Shown here: positions 19,493 through 27,894 of the stretch, in pieces
Numbering within the stretch: the stretch's first letter is position 1
How the letters are laid out: each line of letters begins with the position of its first letter
Assembly (NCBI GenBank): GCA_964419055.1
Contig: CAYQNU010000002.1
Span: 186,001 to 250,000, forward strand
Reading direction: 5' to 3'
Length of the DNA stretch: 64,000 bases
Source: CAYQNU01 sp964419055
GTDB lineage: Bacteria > Bacteroidota > Bacteroidia > Flavobacteriales_D > Parvicellaceae
Translations under genes and position numbers: made by a program
Notes under the pieces: model-generated
Database searches by the model: none
What the model was told of the DNA's origin: nothing
What the model saw: only the letters and a program-made list of their open reading frames with translations

Positions 19493-20659
19493 ATGAAAAA
19501 AATTCCGATTCTCATCGTTTTTGTTACTTTTTTGCTCTCACACCAAACTCATTTTGCTCAATCTAAATTTGGTGCTGATTATAAATATGTACACAATAAC
19601 CCAGCTATTGGATTTGGAATTGGTACCAGTCATTATTTTGGTGATTTGAGTAAAGATAAAACGTTGTCGGGTGCAAAAATTGCCTCATTTGGAACTCATT
19701 TAAATTATTTACATCCTATTTCCAACTCATTTTTGGCAAAGGGCTCTATTAATTACAATAAACTAGGCCAATTTGGGTTAGATACCTCAGGAAATTATCA
19801 TAATATTAAAGCGAATTTATTTAGTTTTGATGCTGGTGCTAGATATCGAATTGACAACGATATTCTACTCGATAATCAGGTTCCATTTACTATTTTTATA
19901 GGCGCAGGAGTGGGTTATTCGCTTTTTTCATTGTCCGAAGATCAATATGATGAAAACAATCAAAAGTATCATTATTGGAGTGATGGCACCATTCGTAACA
20001 ATTCTGAAACAGACTTAGATGCAGCCAATGCCGAACTTATTTACAGAAACTATGATTTTGAAACAACCATTGAAACCGAAAATAAAGGATTTTTATATTC
20101 CTTTTTTGAATTAGGATTTGGATTAAAGATTACTTCAAATCTTAATGCACAATTTGTTTACAAACATAATTTTGCTTTTTCGGATCAAATTGATGGTATT
20201 AGTACCAACTCAAGAAAAGATAAATATGTATACTTGAGTGCTGGTATGTTATGGTATTTTGGATTACCCGAACGCACTAATAGTGAAATATTACAAGCAA
20301 AAGCAGCAGAAAAAATACACTTAGAAGATTTAGACGATGATGGCGTGCCTGATGTGAATGACTTTTGTGCAAAAACGCCTCGAGGTTGGGAAGTAGATAC
20401 CAAAGGATGTCCATTGGATGATGATGGTGATGGTGTGCCCAACAAACTTGACAAAGAGGCAAATACGGCAAAAGGAAGCTTAATCAACAAAGAAGGCGTT
20501 ACTGTAACTGAAGAAGAATTGGAAGTAATGTATTTGCTTCAATCAGGTGAAATGGATGCGCATCCTAATTATCAAGAATATAAAAAGAAATATCCTAAAT
20601 TATTCTTTCTTTTTTATGGTGAAGAAGTCATTCAAAAAACAGAATCAATTTCTGAATAA
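19493..20659 (+). CDS. outer-membrane beta-barrel protein with thrombospondin-3-like calcium repeats
   Basis: The 388-residue protein has a signal peptide ending near THFAQ and then about 240 residues of alternating, aromatic-rich strands typical of an outer-membrane barrel. After that come DxDxDG-type repeats (DLDDDGVPDVNDFC, DDDGDGVPNKLD; about residues 278-320) like thrombospondin type 3 calcium-binding motifs. A short tail of unknown type follows instead of an OmpA domain. This layout is frequent in Bacteroidota surface proteins. The GT4 gene starts 40 bases downstream. Confidence 0.8.
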   Translation: MKKIPILIVFVTFLLSHQTHFAQSKFGADYKYVHNNPAIGFGIGTSHYFGDLSKDKTLSGAKIASFGTHLNYLHPISNSFLAKGSINYNKLGQFGLDTSGNYHNIKANLFSFDAGARYRIDNDILLDNQVPFTIFIGAGVGYSLFSLSEDQYDENNQKYHYWSDGTIRNNSETDLDAANAELIYRNYDFETTIETENKGFLYSFFELGFGLKITSNLNAQFVYKHNFAFSDQIDGISTNSRKDKYVYLSAGMLWYFGLPERTNSEILQAKAAEKIHLEDLDDDGVPDVNDFCAKTPRGWEVDTKGCPLDDDGDGVPNKLDKEANTAKGSLINKEGVTVTEEELEVMYLLQSGEMDAHPNYQEYKKKYPKLFFLFYGEEVIQKTESISE

Positions 20660-20698
20660 ATATTTGCATTTAACGATTTAAAACTGTTAAGGGTATCT

Positions 20699-21835
20699 AT
20701 GAAAGTTGGATTTGACGCAAAAAGGGCTTTTCAAAATTTTACGGGTCTTGGTAATTATTCTCGAGATTTAATTAAAAACTTACTTGAACAATATCCTGAC
20801 CTTGATTATTGGTTATATGCTCCCAAAATTGTATCGAATGGTACTTCCAAAATATTTGAGGAGGGCAATAACCTTCATTTAATTTCTCCAAAATCTCAAT
20901 TGGATAAAACCTTCAAATCACTTTGGAGGTCGATAAATCTAGAAAAAGAATTAAAAAAAGATGGCATTGAAATATTCCATGGGTTGAGTAATGAAATTCC
21001 TATTCGAAAAAAGAGTTCTTCAGTAAAATATGTGGTTACCATTCATGATTTAATATTTAAGCGATTCCCTCGCAATTACAAAGCTATTGACCGTAGAATT
21101 TACAACACCAAATTCAAATATGCTTGTAAAAATGCCGATAAAATAATCGCCATTAGCGAACAAACAAAAAGGGATATTGTTGATTTTTATGGTATTTCAC
21201 CTGAAAAAATTGAGGTTATCTATCAAACTTGTCACGAGAACTTCAAAAAAAACTATACTGAGGAGGTAAAGCAACATATTCGGGTTAAATACAACTTGCC
21301 TGAAAATTACTTATTGAATGTCGGTACTATTGAAACACGCAAAAATTTAAATGCCATTATTCAGGCTATGCCTTTTATGGAAAACAATCTTCCTTTGGTC
21401 GTTGTGGGCAGAAGTACTCGTTATATGAACTTCTTGAAAGTTCAAATGACCAAATTAAAAATCAATCCTGATAAAATCATTTTTTTGAAAAACGTTTCTA
21501 TTGAAGAACTGCCTTCTATTTATCAAATGGCCAGTGTTTTTATATACCCATCTTTTTTTGAAGGTTTTGGAATTCCAATTATTGAAGCCTTGTATTCTGG
21601 AACACCCGTAATTACAACAAATGGAGGTTGCTTTCCTGAAGCTGGAGGTCCCAATTCAATATACATTAACCCCGAAAATTACAAAGAAATTGCCACTCAA
21701 ATTGATCGAGTAATCAACGATGAAAATTTACGTTTACACATGCGAACAGAGGGTAAAATTTATGCTCAAAATTTTGACTCCATAAAATTGGCTCATCAGG
21801 TAATGGAATTATACCAAAAATTGCGAATTTCTTAG
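20699..21835 (+). CDS. glycosyltransferase family 4 (GT-B fold)
   Basis: The 378-residue protein has no signal peptide. The N-terminal domain holds the acceptor-side motif FTGLGNYSRDL; the C-terminal domain holds LNVGTIETRKN and the EGFGIPIIEAL motif with the retaining E-x7-E pattern of GT4 enzymes, followed by SGTPVITTNGG. It transfers a sugar from a nucleotide donor onto a lipid-linked or cell-surface glycan in the cytoplasm. Together with the sugar transferase at 16.6-18.0 kb it suggests exopolysaccharide or lipopolysaccharide synthesis, but the donor and acceptor cannot be deduced. Confidence 0.9.
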   Translation: MKVGFDAKRAFQNFTGLGNYSRDLIKNLLEQYPDLDYWLYAPKIVSNGTSKIFEEGNNLHLISPKSQLDKTFKSLWRSINLEKELKKDGIEIFHGLSNEIPIRKKSSSVKYVVTIHDLIFKRFPRNYKAIDRRIYNTKFKYACKNADKIIAISEQTKRDIVDFYGISPEKIEVIYQTCHENFKKNYTEEVKQHIRVKYNLPENYLLNVGTIETRKNLNAIIQAMPFMENNLPLVVVGRSTRYMNFLKVQMTKLKINPDKIIFLKNVSIEELPSIYQMASVFIYPSFFEGFGIPIIEALYSGTPVITTNGGCFPEAGGPNSIYINPENYKEIATQIDRVINDENLRLHMRTEGKIYAQNFDSIKLAHQVMELYQKLRIS

Positions 21836-21889
21836 AGGACTTAACTTAGTTTTTTTTACTATTATAAGTGTAGCCAATTTAAATATAAT

Positions 21890-21897
21890 TATCTTTG
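21890..21897 (+). promoter_or_regulatory. -7 box (TATCTTTG) of tRNA-Leu
   Basis: TATCTTTG matches TAnnTTTG and lies 50 bases before the tRNA-Leu gene. No TTTG -33 element is found at the right spacing, so support is partial. Confidence 0.45.
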
Positions 21898-21947
21898 CCA
21901 TTCAATTTGATTAACACTAAATAAATATGCTTATTTATTTAGATTTT

Positions 21948-22030
21948 GCCCAGGTGTTGAAATTGGTAGACAAGCCATCTTGAGGGGGTGGTGCACTACG
22001 TGCGTGCTGGTTCGAATCCAGTTCTGGGCA
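21948..22030 (+). tRNA. tRNA-Leu (anticodon GAG)
   Basis: An 83-base cloverleaf with a long variable arm. The acceptor stem GCCCAGG pairs with TCTGGGC (including a G-T pair), the anticodon loop reads CTTGAGG giving GAG, and the T-arm is GCTGG-TTCGAAT-CCAGT. The CCA end is not encoded (the sequence continues ACATTT). The T-arm and acceptor 3' strand are repeated downstream at about 22107 and, degenerate, at 22200. Confidence 0.93.
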
Positions 22031-22216
22031 CATTTCATTTTATAGTACTAAATTACGTTGAACTGGATGAGATGTTTACTCTCGTTATTTAAAAAAAATA
22101 ACGGAGAATCCAGTTCTGGGCACATTTCATTTTAAATTACAAAATATACATAGAACTGGATGAGAAGTTTACTCTCATAATTTAAAAATGAAAACCGAGC
22201 ATCCCGTTTTGGGCAA
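22015..22216 (+). repeat. tandem 92-93 bp repeat starting inside tRNA-Leu
   Basis: Unit 1 starts at 22015 in the tRNA T-arm, unit 2 at 22107 and a decayed unit 3 at 22200. Shared blocks are AATCCAGTTCTGGGCACATT at the start and GAACTGGATGAGA with GTTTACTCTC in the middle. TCCAGTTC and GAACTGGA within one unit can pair. The rest of the stretch to the next gene (22217-22366) shows nothing else that I recognise before the promoter. Confidence 0.8.
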
Positions 22217-22366
22217 AGCATAGATTTATTCCAAATAAACCTAGATCAGGACTAGAAGTTCAATCAAACTTTCAAAAGATTCAATCCCTTAGTTTATAAA
22301 TAATTGGGCATTTTAATCATACCGAAATAATTTTTGGAATAAAATATGTAAAGCGTTTTCCATAAG

Positions 22367-22397
22367 TTTGTATAGATTAAAAAAAAAAGTATCTTTG
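22367..22397 (+). promoter_or_regulatory. canonical Bacteroidota promoter of the OmpA-like gene
   Basis: TTTG (22367-22370) and TATCTTTG (22390-22397) are separated by exactly 19 bases, a full match to the Bacteroidota primary sigma consensus. The first ATG of the OmpA-like gene follows 20 bases after the -7 box. Confidence 0.85.
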
Positions 22398-22417
22398 CAA
22401 CTGTCAAGTAAGTACTA

Positions 22418-23620
22418 ATGACAAAACAAAATTATATGAAAAACTATTTAATTATTTTAGGTGCAGTTGGAATTTCGATAGCATCTGCTACAATCCACGC
22501 TCAAGATGATAAAAACCTGGTTCAAAATCCAAGTTTTGAATCAGAAAAAGGTAAGTTAAAAAAATTAAATCAAATTGATATTGCTACCGATTGGACGAGT
22601 CCAACTGGAATGAAAGCCGATTTATTTTCTTCGGGAAAACCTGCTCCTTGTTCAGCTCCTGACAATCCATATGGAAAAGAAGAGCCCATGGAAGGTAAAA
22701 ATTATGCTGGAATCTTAATGTACAGTTATAACAATAAAGAACCGAGAACCTACATTCAAAATAAGTTAATGGCTCCTCTTAGAAAAGATGTTGAATATTG
22801 TATGAAATTCAATGTGAGCCTTTCTGATTTATCTAAATATGCCGTTAATAATTTTAATGTTTATTTTTCAAAAGATCCACTTTCAGTTGCTGAAAAAACA
22901 GACATTATTTTTGAAAAAGAAAAAGACAAAGAAGGTTTAGGAACGGTAAAAAGTAATGAGGTTATGTTGGGTAGATATGGATGGGAAACCATTTGTGTTA
23001 CTTTTAAAGCTACAGGAAAAGAGCAATATATTGTAATTGGAAACTTCTACAATAACAAAGAAACCAAATTAGAAAAAATGAAAAAGAAAGAGGATTTTCC
23101 TGGTACTCAAGTTCCAAAAGCCTATTATTATATAGACGAGGTGGAATTGTTTATTATGGAAGATGCTTCAGAATGTGCTTGCAAACAAGAAGGAGAATCT
23201 AAAGAATCGATTGTTTATCACAAAGAATACACCAGTGCTGATGGTTTTGACATTGAAGAACAAATAAAATTGGCTACAATTTATTTTGATGTTAACAACA
23301 GTAAAATAGAATCCAGTATGATGAAAGATTTAGAGATTATGGCAGGTACATTAATCGCTAATCCTGAATTCAAAATCGAATTAACAGGTAACATTGATGC
23401 CGTTGAAGGGAAAGAAATGAAAGCAGAACCCGAAAATGAATTCTTAGCTAACTTAGCTCTTACACGTGCCGAGAAAGTAAAAGAATATCTTGTAAATAAA
23501 GGAGTAGATGCTTCAAGAATTACAGTTAAATCAGCTCAAGATAAAAACTTAGCTAGTACCGGAACAACTCCTTTGGATGATGCCAAAAACAGACGTGTTG
23601 AGTTTAAACTTATTAAATAA
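22418..23620 (+). CDS. OmpA family envelope protein
   Basis: The 400-residue protein has a signal peptide ending near IHAQ. The first part (about 30-240) looks like a carbohydrate-binding-type sandwich: NLVQNPSFES at the start and YYIDEVELFIMED at its end. The C-terminal part (about 280-400) is an OmpA-like peptidoglycan-binding domain (IYFDVNNSKIE; the TGNIDA strand; ALTRAEKVKEYLVNKGVD; NRRVEFKL). It is probably periplasmic, linking the outer membrane to the wall. The second ATG at 22436 gives a more usual signal peptide and may be the true start. The following gene is a paralogue with the same layout. Confidence 0.87.
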   Translation: MTKQNYMKNYLIILGAVGISIASATIHAQDDKNLVQNPSFESEKGKLKKLNQIDIATDWTSPTGMKADLFSSGKPAPCSAPDNPYGKEEPMEGKNYAGILMYSYNNKEPRTYIQNKLMAPLRKDVEYCMKFNVSLSDLSKYAVNNFNVYFSKDPLSVAEKTDIIFEKEKDKEGLGTVKSNEVMLGRYGWETICVTFKATGKEQYIVIGNFYNNKETKLEKMKKKEDFPGTQVPKAYYYIDEVELFIMEDASECACKQEGESKESIVYHKEYTSADGFDIEEQIKLATIYFDVNNSKIESSMMKDLEIMAGTLIANPEFKIELTGNIDAVEGKEMKAEPENEFLANLALTRAEKVKEYLVNKGVDASRITVKSAQDKNLASTGTTPLDDAKNRRVEFKLIK

Positions 23621-24848
23621 AATTATCATTTGTTTTATTTTGCTAAAAGCCCTTTCATTCGGAAGGGCTTTTTCGCAATCTATAATTTCTAATGGTGATT
23701 TTCACTCTATTTCTGATTGCCCCCAATTTTGGAGTCAGAAAGCTCAAGAGTTCAAAACCAATAATTGGTGGTCGCCAACTTTAGGTACTCCAGACACTTA
23801 CAACCCTTGTAGTAAAATGTGTGGGACTTTATCCAATTGGTTAGGTGGTGTTCCTGAAACCAATAATGGCTACATTGGATTAGTTATTCAATCGTTCAAT
23901 AAAAATGCTGAGACACTTTATAGAGAATATGTGCAAACTCAACTAACCCAATCACTTATTAAAGATAGTTCTTATACCCTTTCTCTGGATATTTTTTTTC
24001 CTGTAAACTGTCAGTTCATTACCACCGATTTTGGGGTTTTGTTTAGTGAATTTGCAATTAAAAGCAACACTGAAGGCATTCTTCCAATTCAAAAAAACTT
24101 TCCTCAAGCCATCAGTATCCCTTCCACTAAAAAAGGTCAATGGCACAAAGTGACGCATACATTTGTAGCTAATGGACAAGAGCGATTTTTGACCATAGGA
24201 AATTTTTTATATGCTATGACCAATCCAGTGGCCTCAGAAGGTTCCATTCCTTTGAGTTATCTTTTTATTGATAATGTTGTACTGGTTCCTTCTGGCAATA
24301 CATCAACACAATTGTCAAAAAAGGTTTATCCAAATCGCGGGCTAACCTTTTCAGTTGGAAAAGTGTTTGATTTGGATGGAAATGAAACTACCGATCAAGT
24401 CCATAATAAAGATACCGCTCACGCCTATTGTTCTTGTGTCAATTGTATGCGCTTGAGAGGAGAATTAGACCCCAATTTAACTAAACTGGAAGCATTGACT
24501 GATTTTGAAGTAAAAGAAGGACAACGGATTGATCTTAACGAAATACTTTTTGATGTAAGCACGGGAGCCATACGCCCAGAATCGCGTGTTTTTTTGAATA
24601 ATTTAATTTTCTTTTTAACTGAAATTGACTACGCTGACTTGCGTTTTGTTGTTTACACGTATGAATCAAATCCAAATGGTGAAGCCATAGCAAAAGAAAC
24701 TTCATTAAATTTGTATCATTTATTAAGAAAAAGTGGAATATCGAATAAAATTACGTTTCTTCACAATACAAAAAACAGTCTATCGAGATTGGATGGATTA
24801 CCAACCGATAGAAGCATTGAATTGCATATTGTAAAAATAAACAAATGA
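23577..24848 (+). CDS. OmpA-like envelope protein, paralogue of the preceding gene
   Basis: The 423-residue protein has a signal peptide ending near AFSQ. The same two-part layout as its neighbour is visible: SIISNGDFHSISDCPQFW and LFIDNVVLVPSG bound a sandwich domain, and ILFDVSTGAIRPESRVFLNNL begins a divergent OmpA-like end. The start is unclear: the ATG pair at 23577/23580 overlaps the upstream gene by 44 bases, and a TTG at 23598 would give a neater signal peptide. A strong hairpin (23645-23673) lies within the signal-peptide codons. The stop overlaps the next gene's ATG (ATGA). Confidence 0.75.
   Translation: MMPKTDVLSLNLLNKIIICFILLKALSFGRAFSQSIISNGDFHSISDCPQFWSQKAQEFKTNNWWSPTLGTPDTYNPCSKMCGTLSNWLGGVPETNNGYIGLVIQSFNKNAETLYREYVQTQLTQSLIKDSSYTLSLDIFFPVNCQFITTDFGVLFSEFAIKSNTEGILPIQKNFPQAISIPSTKKGQWHKVTHTFVANGQERFLTIGNFLYAMTNPVASEGSIPLSYLFIDNVVLVPSGNTSTQLSKKVYPNRGLTFSVGKVFDLDGNETTDQVHNKDTAHAYCSCVNCMRLRGELDPNLTKLEALTDFEVKEGQRIDLNEILFDVSTGAIRPESRVFLNNLIFFLTEIDYADLRFVVYTYESNPNGEAIAKETSLNLYHLLRKSGISNKITFLHNTKNSLSRLDGLPTDRSIELHIVKINK
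23645..23673 (+). terminator. intrinsic terminator-like hairpin inside the signal-peptide coding region
   Basis: AAAAGCCCTT (23645-23654) pairs with AAGGGCTTTT (23663-23672) around an 8-base loop, and one more T follows. The position, 25 bases after the stop of the OmpA gene, is right for its terminator, yet the sequence also codes residues LLKALSFGRAF of the next protein. It could therefore attenuate expression of the downstream genes. Confidence 0.7.
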
Positions 24849-26194
24849 CCATGCCTATGTCTCACGCAATAGTTGAAAAAGGAAATAAAAAAGTTATGAA
24901 TGGATGGGCTTTTTATGATTGGGCCAACTCCGTTTATCCTTTAGTCATAACAACAGCTATTTTTCCTATATTCTATGAAAGTTATGTAGTTCATTTCACC
25001 GAAATTATAAACGGTGAAGAAGTGAATTTTGTAAACTTTTTTGGTTTTAAACTAATTAATACCGCTTTAATTTCAATTCTTACTGCCGTATATTTCGTTT
25101 TAATTGTGTTCATATTACCGTTACTTACGGGTATTGCTGATGCCGCAGGCAATAAAAAGAATTTTTTACGCTTTTTTTGTTACTTAGGTTCTTTCTCGTG
25201 TATGTCCTTGTATTTTTTTGATAAAAACCATTTAGAATTGAGTATGTTAAGCTTTGTATTCGCAGGTATTGGTTTTTGGTGCAGTTTGGTTTTTTACAAT
25301 GCCTACCTCCCAGAAATTGCCGAAGAGAAAGATCATGATGCGCTGTCTGCCAAAGGTTTTTCAATGGGCTATTTTGGTAGTGTTTTATTACTCATTAGTT
25401 GCTTAGTAGCAATAATGGTTTTTAAAATGGATGCTCGTTATTGTTTTGTTGCCACAGGTTTGTGGTGGTTTGGCTTTAGTCACGTTACCTTTGCTCGTCT
25501 ACCAAAAATTCAAAACAGAGACGATGCTTTTGGGTCTAATATTTACAAAGGATTTAAAGAAATAAAAAATGTCTGGAAACAAGTTCAGCAAACAGTACGA
25601 TTAAAAAGGTATTTACAATCATTTTTTGTTTACAGTATGGCCGTGCAAACGATTATGATTATGGCCGTTTATTTTGGTTCCAAAGAAATTAAATGGAACG
25701 ACTCTGATCATGCTAAATTAGGCCTCATCGTAAGTGTAATTTTAATTCAATTAATTGCCATTCCTGGAGCCATTGGCTTGTCAAAATTATCAGAAAAAAT
25801 TGGCAATATTAGAGCCCTCATTTTGGTGGTTTCAATTTGGATCATCATCTGTTTGAGTGCGTTTTTTGTAACCACACCCTTACAATTTTATTTTATTGCT
25901 GCATTTGTTGGTTTGGTAATGGGAGGCATACAATCCTTAAGCAGAAGTACCTATTCTAAATTTATTCCTGAAAACACACCTGATACCGCTTCTTTTTTCT
26001 CTTTTTATGACATTGCCGAAAAATTAGGAATAGTAGTAGGAATGCTTTCGTACGGTTTGATAGAACAACTCACCGGAAGTATGCGCAATTCGATTGTGTC
26101 ATTAGTAGTATTTTTTACCGTTGGTCTGCTTCTATTATTGCGTGTTCCGAAGGAGGAGGTTGCTCAAAAATTTAATGGGGAAATTGTTGATTAA
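24845..26194 (+). CDS. MFS transporter, UMF1 family (Atg22-like)
   Basis: The 449-residue protein has about twelve membrane helices. The N-terminal FYDWANSVYPLVITTAIFPIFY segment is the signature of the UMF1/vacuole effluxer-like family, and GGIQSLSRSTYSKFIPE near residue 360 is the second one. It is an inner-membrane transporter that probably exports amino acids or metabolites; the substrate is not known. The start overlaps the stop of the preceding OmpA-like gene by four bases (ATGA), so it is translationally coupled to it. Confidence 0.9.
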   Translation: MTMPMSHAIVEKGNKKVMNGWAFYDWANSVYPLVITTAIFPIFYESYVVHFTEIINGEEVNFVNFFGFKLINTALISILTAVYFVLIVFILPLLTGIADAAGNKKNFLRFFCYLGSFSCMSLYFFDKNHLELSMLSFVFAGIGFWCSLVFYNAYLPEIAEEKDHDALSAKGFSMGYFGSVLLLISCLVAIMVFKMDARYCFVATGLWWFGFSHVTFARLPKIQNRDDAFGSNIYKGFKEIKNVWKQVQQTVRLKRYLQSFFVYSMAVQTIMIMAVYFGSKEIKWNDSDHAKLGLIVSVILIQLIAIPGAIGLSKLSEKIGNIRALILVVSIWIIICLSAFFVTTPLQFYFIAAFVGLVMGGIQSLSRSTYSKFIPENTPDTASFFSFYDIAEKLGIVVGMLSYGLIEQLTGSMRNSIVSLVVFFTVGLLLLLRVPKEEVAQKFNGEIVD

Positions 26195-26290
26195 TTGAAC
26201 TCGAATTCCGAATCTGATCGTTATTTGATTACGTTAAAGTTTCCTCCTGTTCTTACCATAGGTTAAGAAATTTTATTTTACACAACAACT

Positions 26291-26323
26291 ATTGTTTTGG
26301 TAATTATTTATTCCGTAAATTTG
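26291..26323 (+). promoter_or_regulatory. probable promoter of the pirin gene
   Basis: TAAATTTG (26316-26323) matches TAnnTTTG. ATTG at 26291-26294, 21 bases upstream, is a fair -33 element. The ATG follows 25 bases after the -7 box. Confidence 0.55.
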
Positions 26324-26348
26324 TTATCAAATAAAAAATTATAAATGT

Positions 26349-27470
26349 ATGGGACACGATTCAAATGACCGTAGAAATTTTTTAGGCAAATTAGTTTTGG
26401 GAACAACAGCTTTAGCAGCTGCCCCAATTATTGGTGCTTCTCCTCTTCAAAACACAACTCCCATTATGAATGCAATAAAAAAAATTCGTGCTTTAGGTTT
26501 TCAATGGCAAACTCTTGATCCATTTTTATTTTGTGTACACCACGAAGATGATTATCCAAAAGGAAATGATGAATTAGGTCCAAATGAAAGTTTAGCAGGT
26601 AGAAATATAGGTTCTGATTTTAATATAAAAGACGGATACCGAATGTATCATGGAACAAAAGTTCCTGGTTTTCCGGGACATCCTCACAGAGGGTTTGAAA
26701 CACTTACTGTTGTAAGAAAGGGATTGGTTGATCACAGCGATTCATTAGGAGGAGCAGGAAGATATGGTAATGGTGACCTACAATGGATGACCGCAGGAAA
26801 AGGATTGATGCATTCAGAAATGTTTCCTTTATTGAAAAAGGAGGAACGGAATCCGTTAGAATTGTTTCAAATTTGGATGAATTTACCGCGCAAAAGTAAA
26901 ATGGTTTCACCCGATTATAAAATGTTTTGGAGCGAAGAAATTCCCAAAATAAAACAACAAGAGGGTAAGGTATTCATTGAAGTTTTAGTGGGTAGTTTGT
27001 TTAACGAACAAGCACCTTCACCACCCTCAAATTCATGGGCAAACGAAAGTCTTAATTGTGTGGGCGTTTACAATTTAATACTTGCACCAAACACAACTTT
27101 TACCTTACCGGCCACAAAAGAAGGAATTAATAGAAGCCTTTATTTTTATGAAGGCACAGCACTTATGGTTGCCAATGAAAATGTACCGGAATATCATGCC
27201 GTAGATGTTGAAAGCAGCAAGGATATTGTAATTAAAACGGGTGCAACTGAAGCAAAAATATTAATTCTTCAAGGCAGACCCATAGATGAACCCGTTGTGC
27301 AACACGGCCCCTTTGTAATGAATTCACGTCAAGAAATAAATGAAGCATTTGCGGAATATCAACGCACCCAATTTGGAGGTTGGCCTTGGAGTAACTATGA
27401 TCATGTGCACGATAAAAAATTAGGACGTTTTGCTAAATATCCCAATGGAAAAGAGGAAGTAAAAGGATAA
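26349..27470 (+). CDS. pirin family cupin protein with a Tat-like signal
   Basis: The 373-residue protein has an N-terminal DRRNFLGKLVLGTTALAAAPIIGA region that fits a twin-arginine export signal (RRNFL, then a moderately hydrophobic core and an AxA-like site). The pirin domain follows: HPHRGFETLTVV supplies the metal-binding His/His/Glu cluster, and DLQWMTAGKGLMHSE the next ligand. Pirins are bicupin proteins, some with quercetinase-like activity and usually cytoplasmic. The C-terminal pirin domain spans about residues 230-330. The reaction is unknown; export is inferred from the motif alone. Confidence 0.87.
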   Translation: MGHDSNDRRNFLGKLVLGTTALAAAPIIGASPLQNTTPIMNAIKKIRALGFQWQTLDPFLFCVHHEDDYPKGNDELGPNESLAGRNIGSDFNIKDGYRMYHGTKVPGFPGHPHRGFETLTVVRKGLVDHSDSLGGAGRYGNGDLQWMTAGKGLMHSEMFPLLKKEERNPLELFQIWMNLPRKSKMVSPDYKMFWSEEIPKIKQQEGKVFIEVLVGSLFNEQAPSPPSNSWANESLNCVGVYNLILAPNTTFTLPATKEGINRSLYFYEGTALMVANENVPEYHAVDVESSKDIVIKTGATEAKILILQGRPIDEPVVQHGPFVMNSRQEINEAFAEYQRTQFGGWPWSNYDHVHDKKLGRFAKYPNGKEEVKG

Positions 27471-27596
27471 TTACACCCATTGCCATAATCCATATCAATT
27501 TTTCATAATGAGGCATTGAAATAATAGGCCACAACCCTTTCATCAGTGCTGAAACAATGAAAAAAAGGCGTTTGTAAAAAAAAGTTGCTATAAATA

Positions 27597-27627
27597 TTTG
27601 CAAGTAAGCAAAAACATATTACTTTTG
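27597..27627 (+). promoter_or_regulatory. canonical promoter of tRNA-Ser
   Basis: TTTG (27597-27600) and TACTTTTG (27620-27627) are separated by 19 bases, a full match to the Bacteroidota consensus. The tRNA begins 17 bases later. Confidence 0.85.
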
Positions 27628-27643
27628 CAACCCAATCAAAAAC

Positions 27644-27731
27644 GGAGAGTTGGCAGAGTGGTCGATTGCGGCAGTCTTGAAAACTGTTGTACCGCGAGGT
27701 ACCGGGGGTTCGAATCCCTCACTCTCCGCCA
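27644..27731 (+). tRNA. tRNA-Ser (anticodon TGA)
   Basis: This class II tRNA has acceptor GGAGAGT pairing with ACTCTCC, anticodon loop CTTGAAA giving TGA, a long variable arm (GTACCGCGAGGTAC) and T-arm GGGGG-TTCGAAT-CCCTC. The CCA end is encoded. It has its own promoter and a strong terminator just downstream. Confidence 0.95.
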
Positions 27732-27739
27732 AAACTTAT

Positions 27740-27775
27740 AATCCTCATTCAGCTCTGCTGAATGGGGATTTTTCA
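27740..27775 (+). terminator. intrinsic terminator of tRNA-Ser
   Basis: A 14-bp stem (27740-27753 with 27757-27770) carries a 3-base loop and is followed by T residues. It begins nine bases after the tRNA 3' end. Confidence 0.85.
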
Positions 27776-27894
27776 TTTTAAAAAGTCTCAAACTTGTTTG
27801 AAGACTATTTATATGAAAAAGACCAAAAACAAAAGCGCCAGCTTTGTTTTGAAGATTATAAGTTTTGAAGCCTCACCCACTAATGGAAGGACGC

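Noticed and set aside
22107..22216. Second tRNA-Leu gene in the tandem repeat
   Set aside because: Only the T-arm end and acceptor strand are repeated; the D- and anticodon arms are missing.
27433..27640. Minus-strand hydrophobic frame (about 60 codons) between the pirin gene and tRNA-Ser
   Set aside because: It looks like a membrane segment but overlaps the pirin 3' end and the tRNA promoter, and the good ATG lies far inside. It may be a decayed gene end, but the evidence is too thin.
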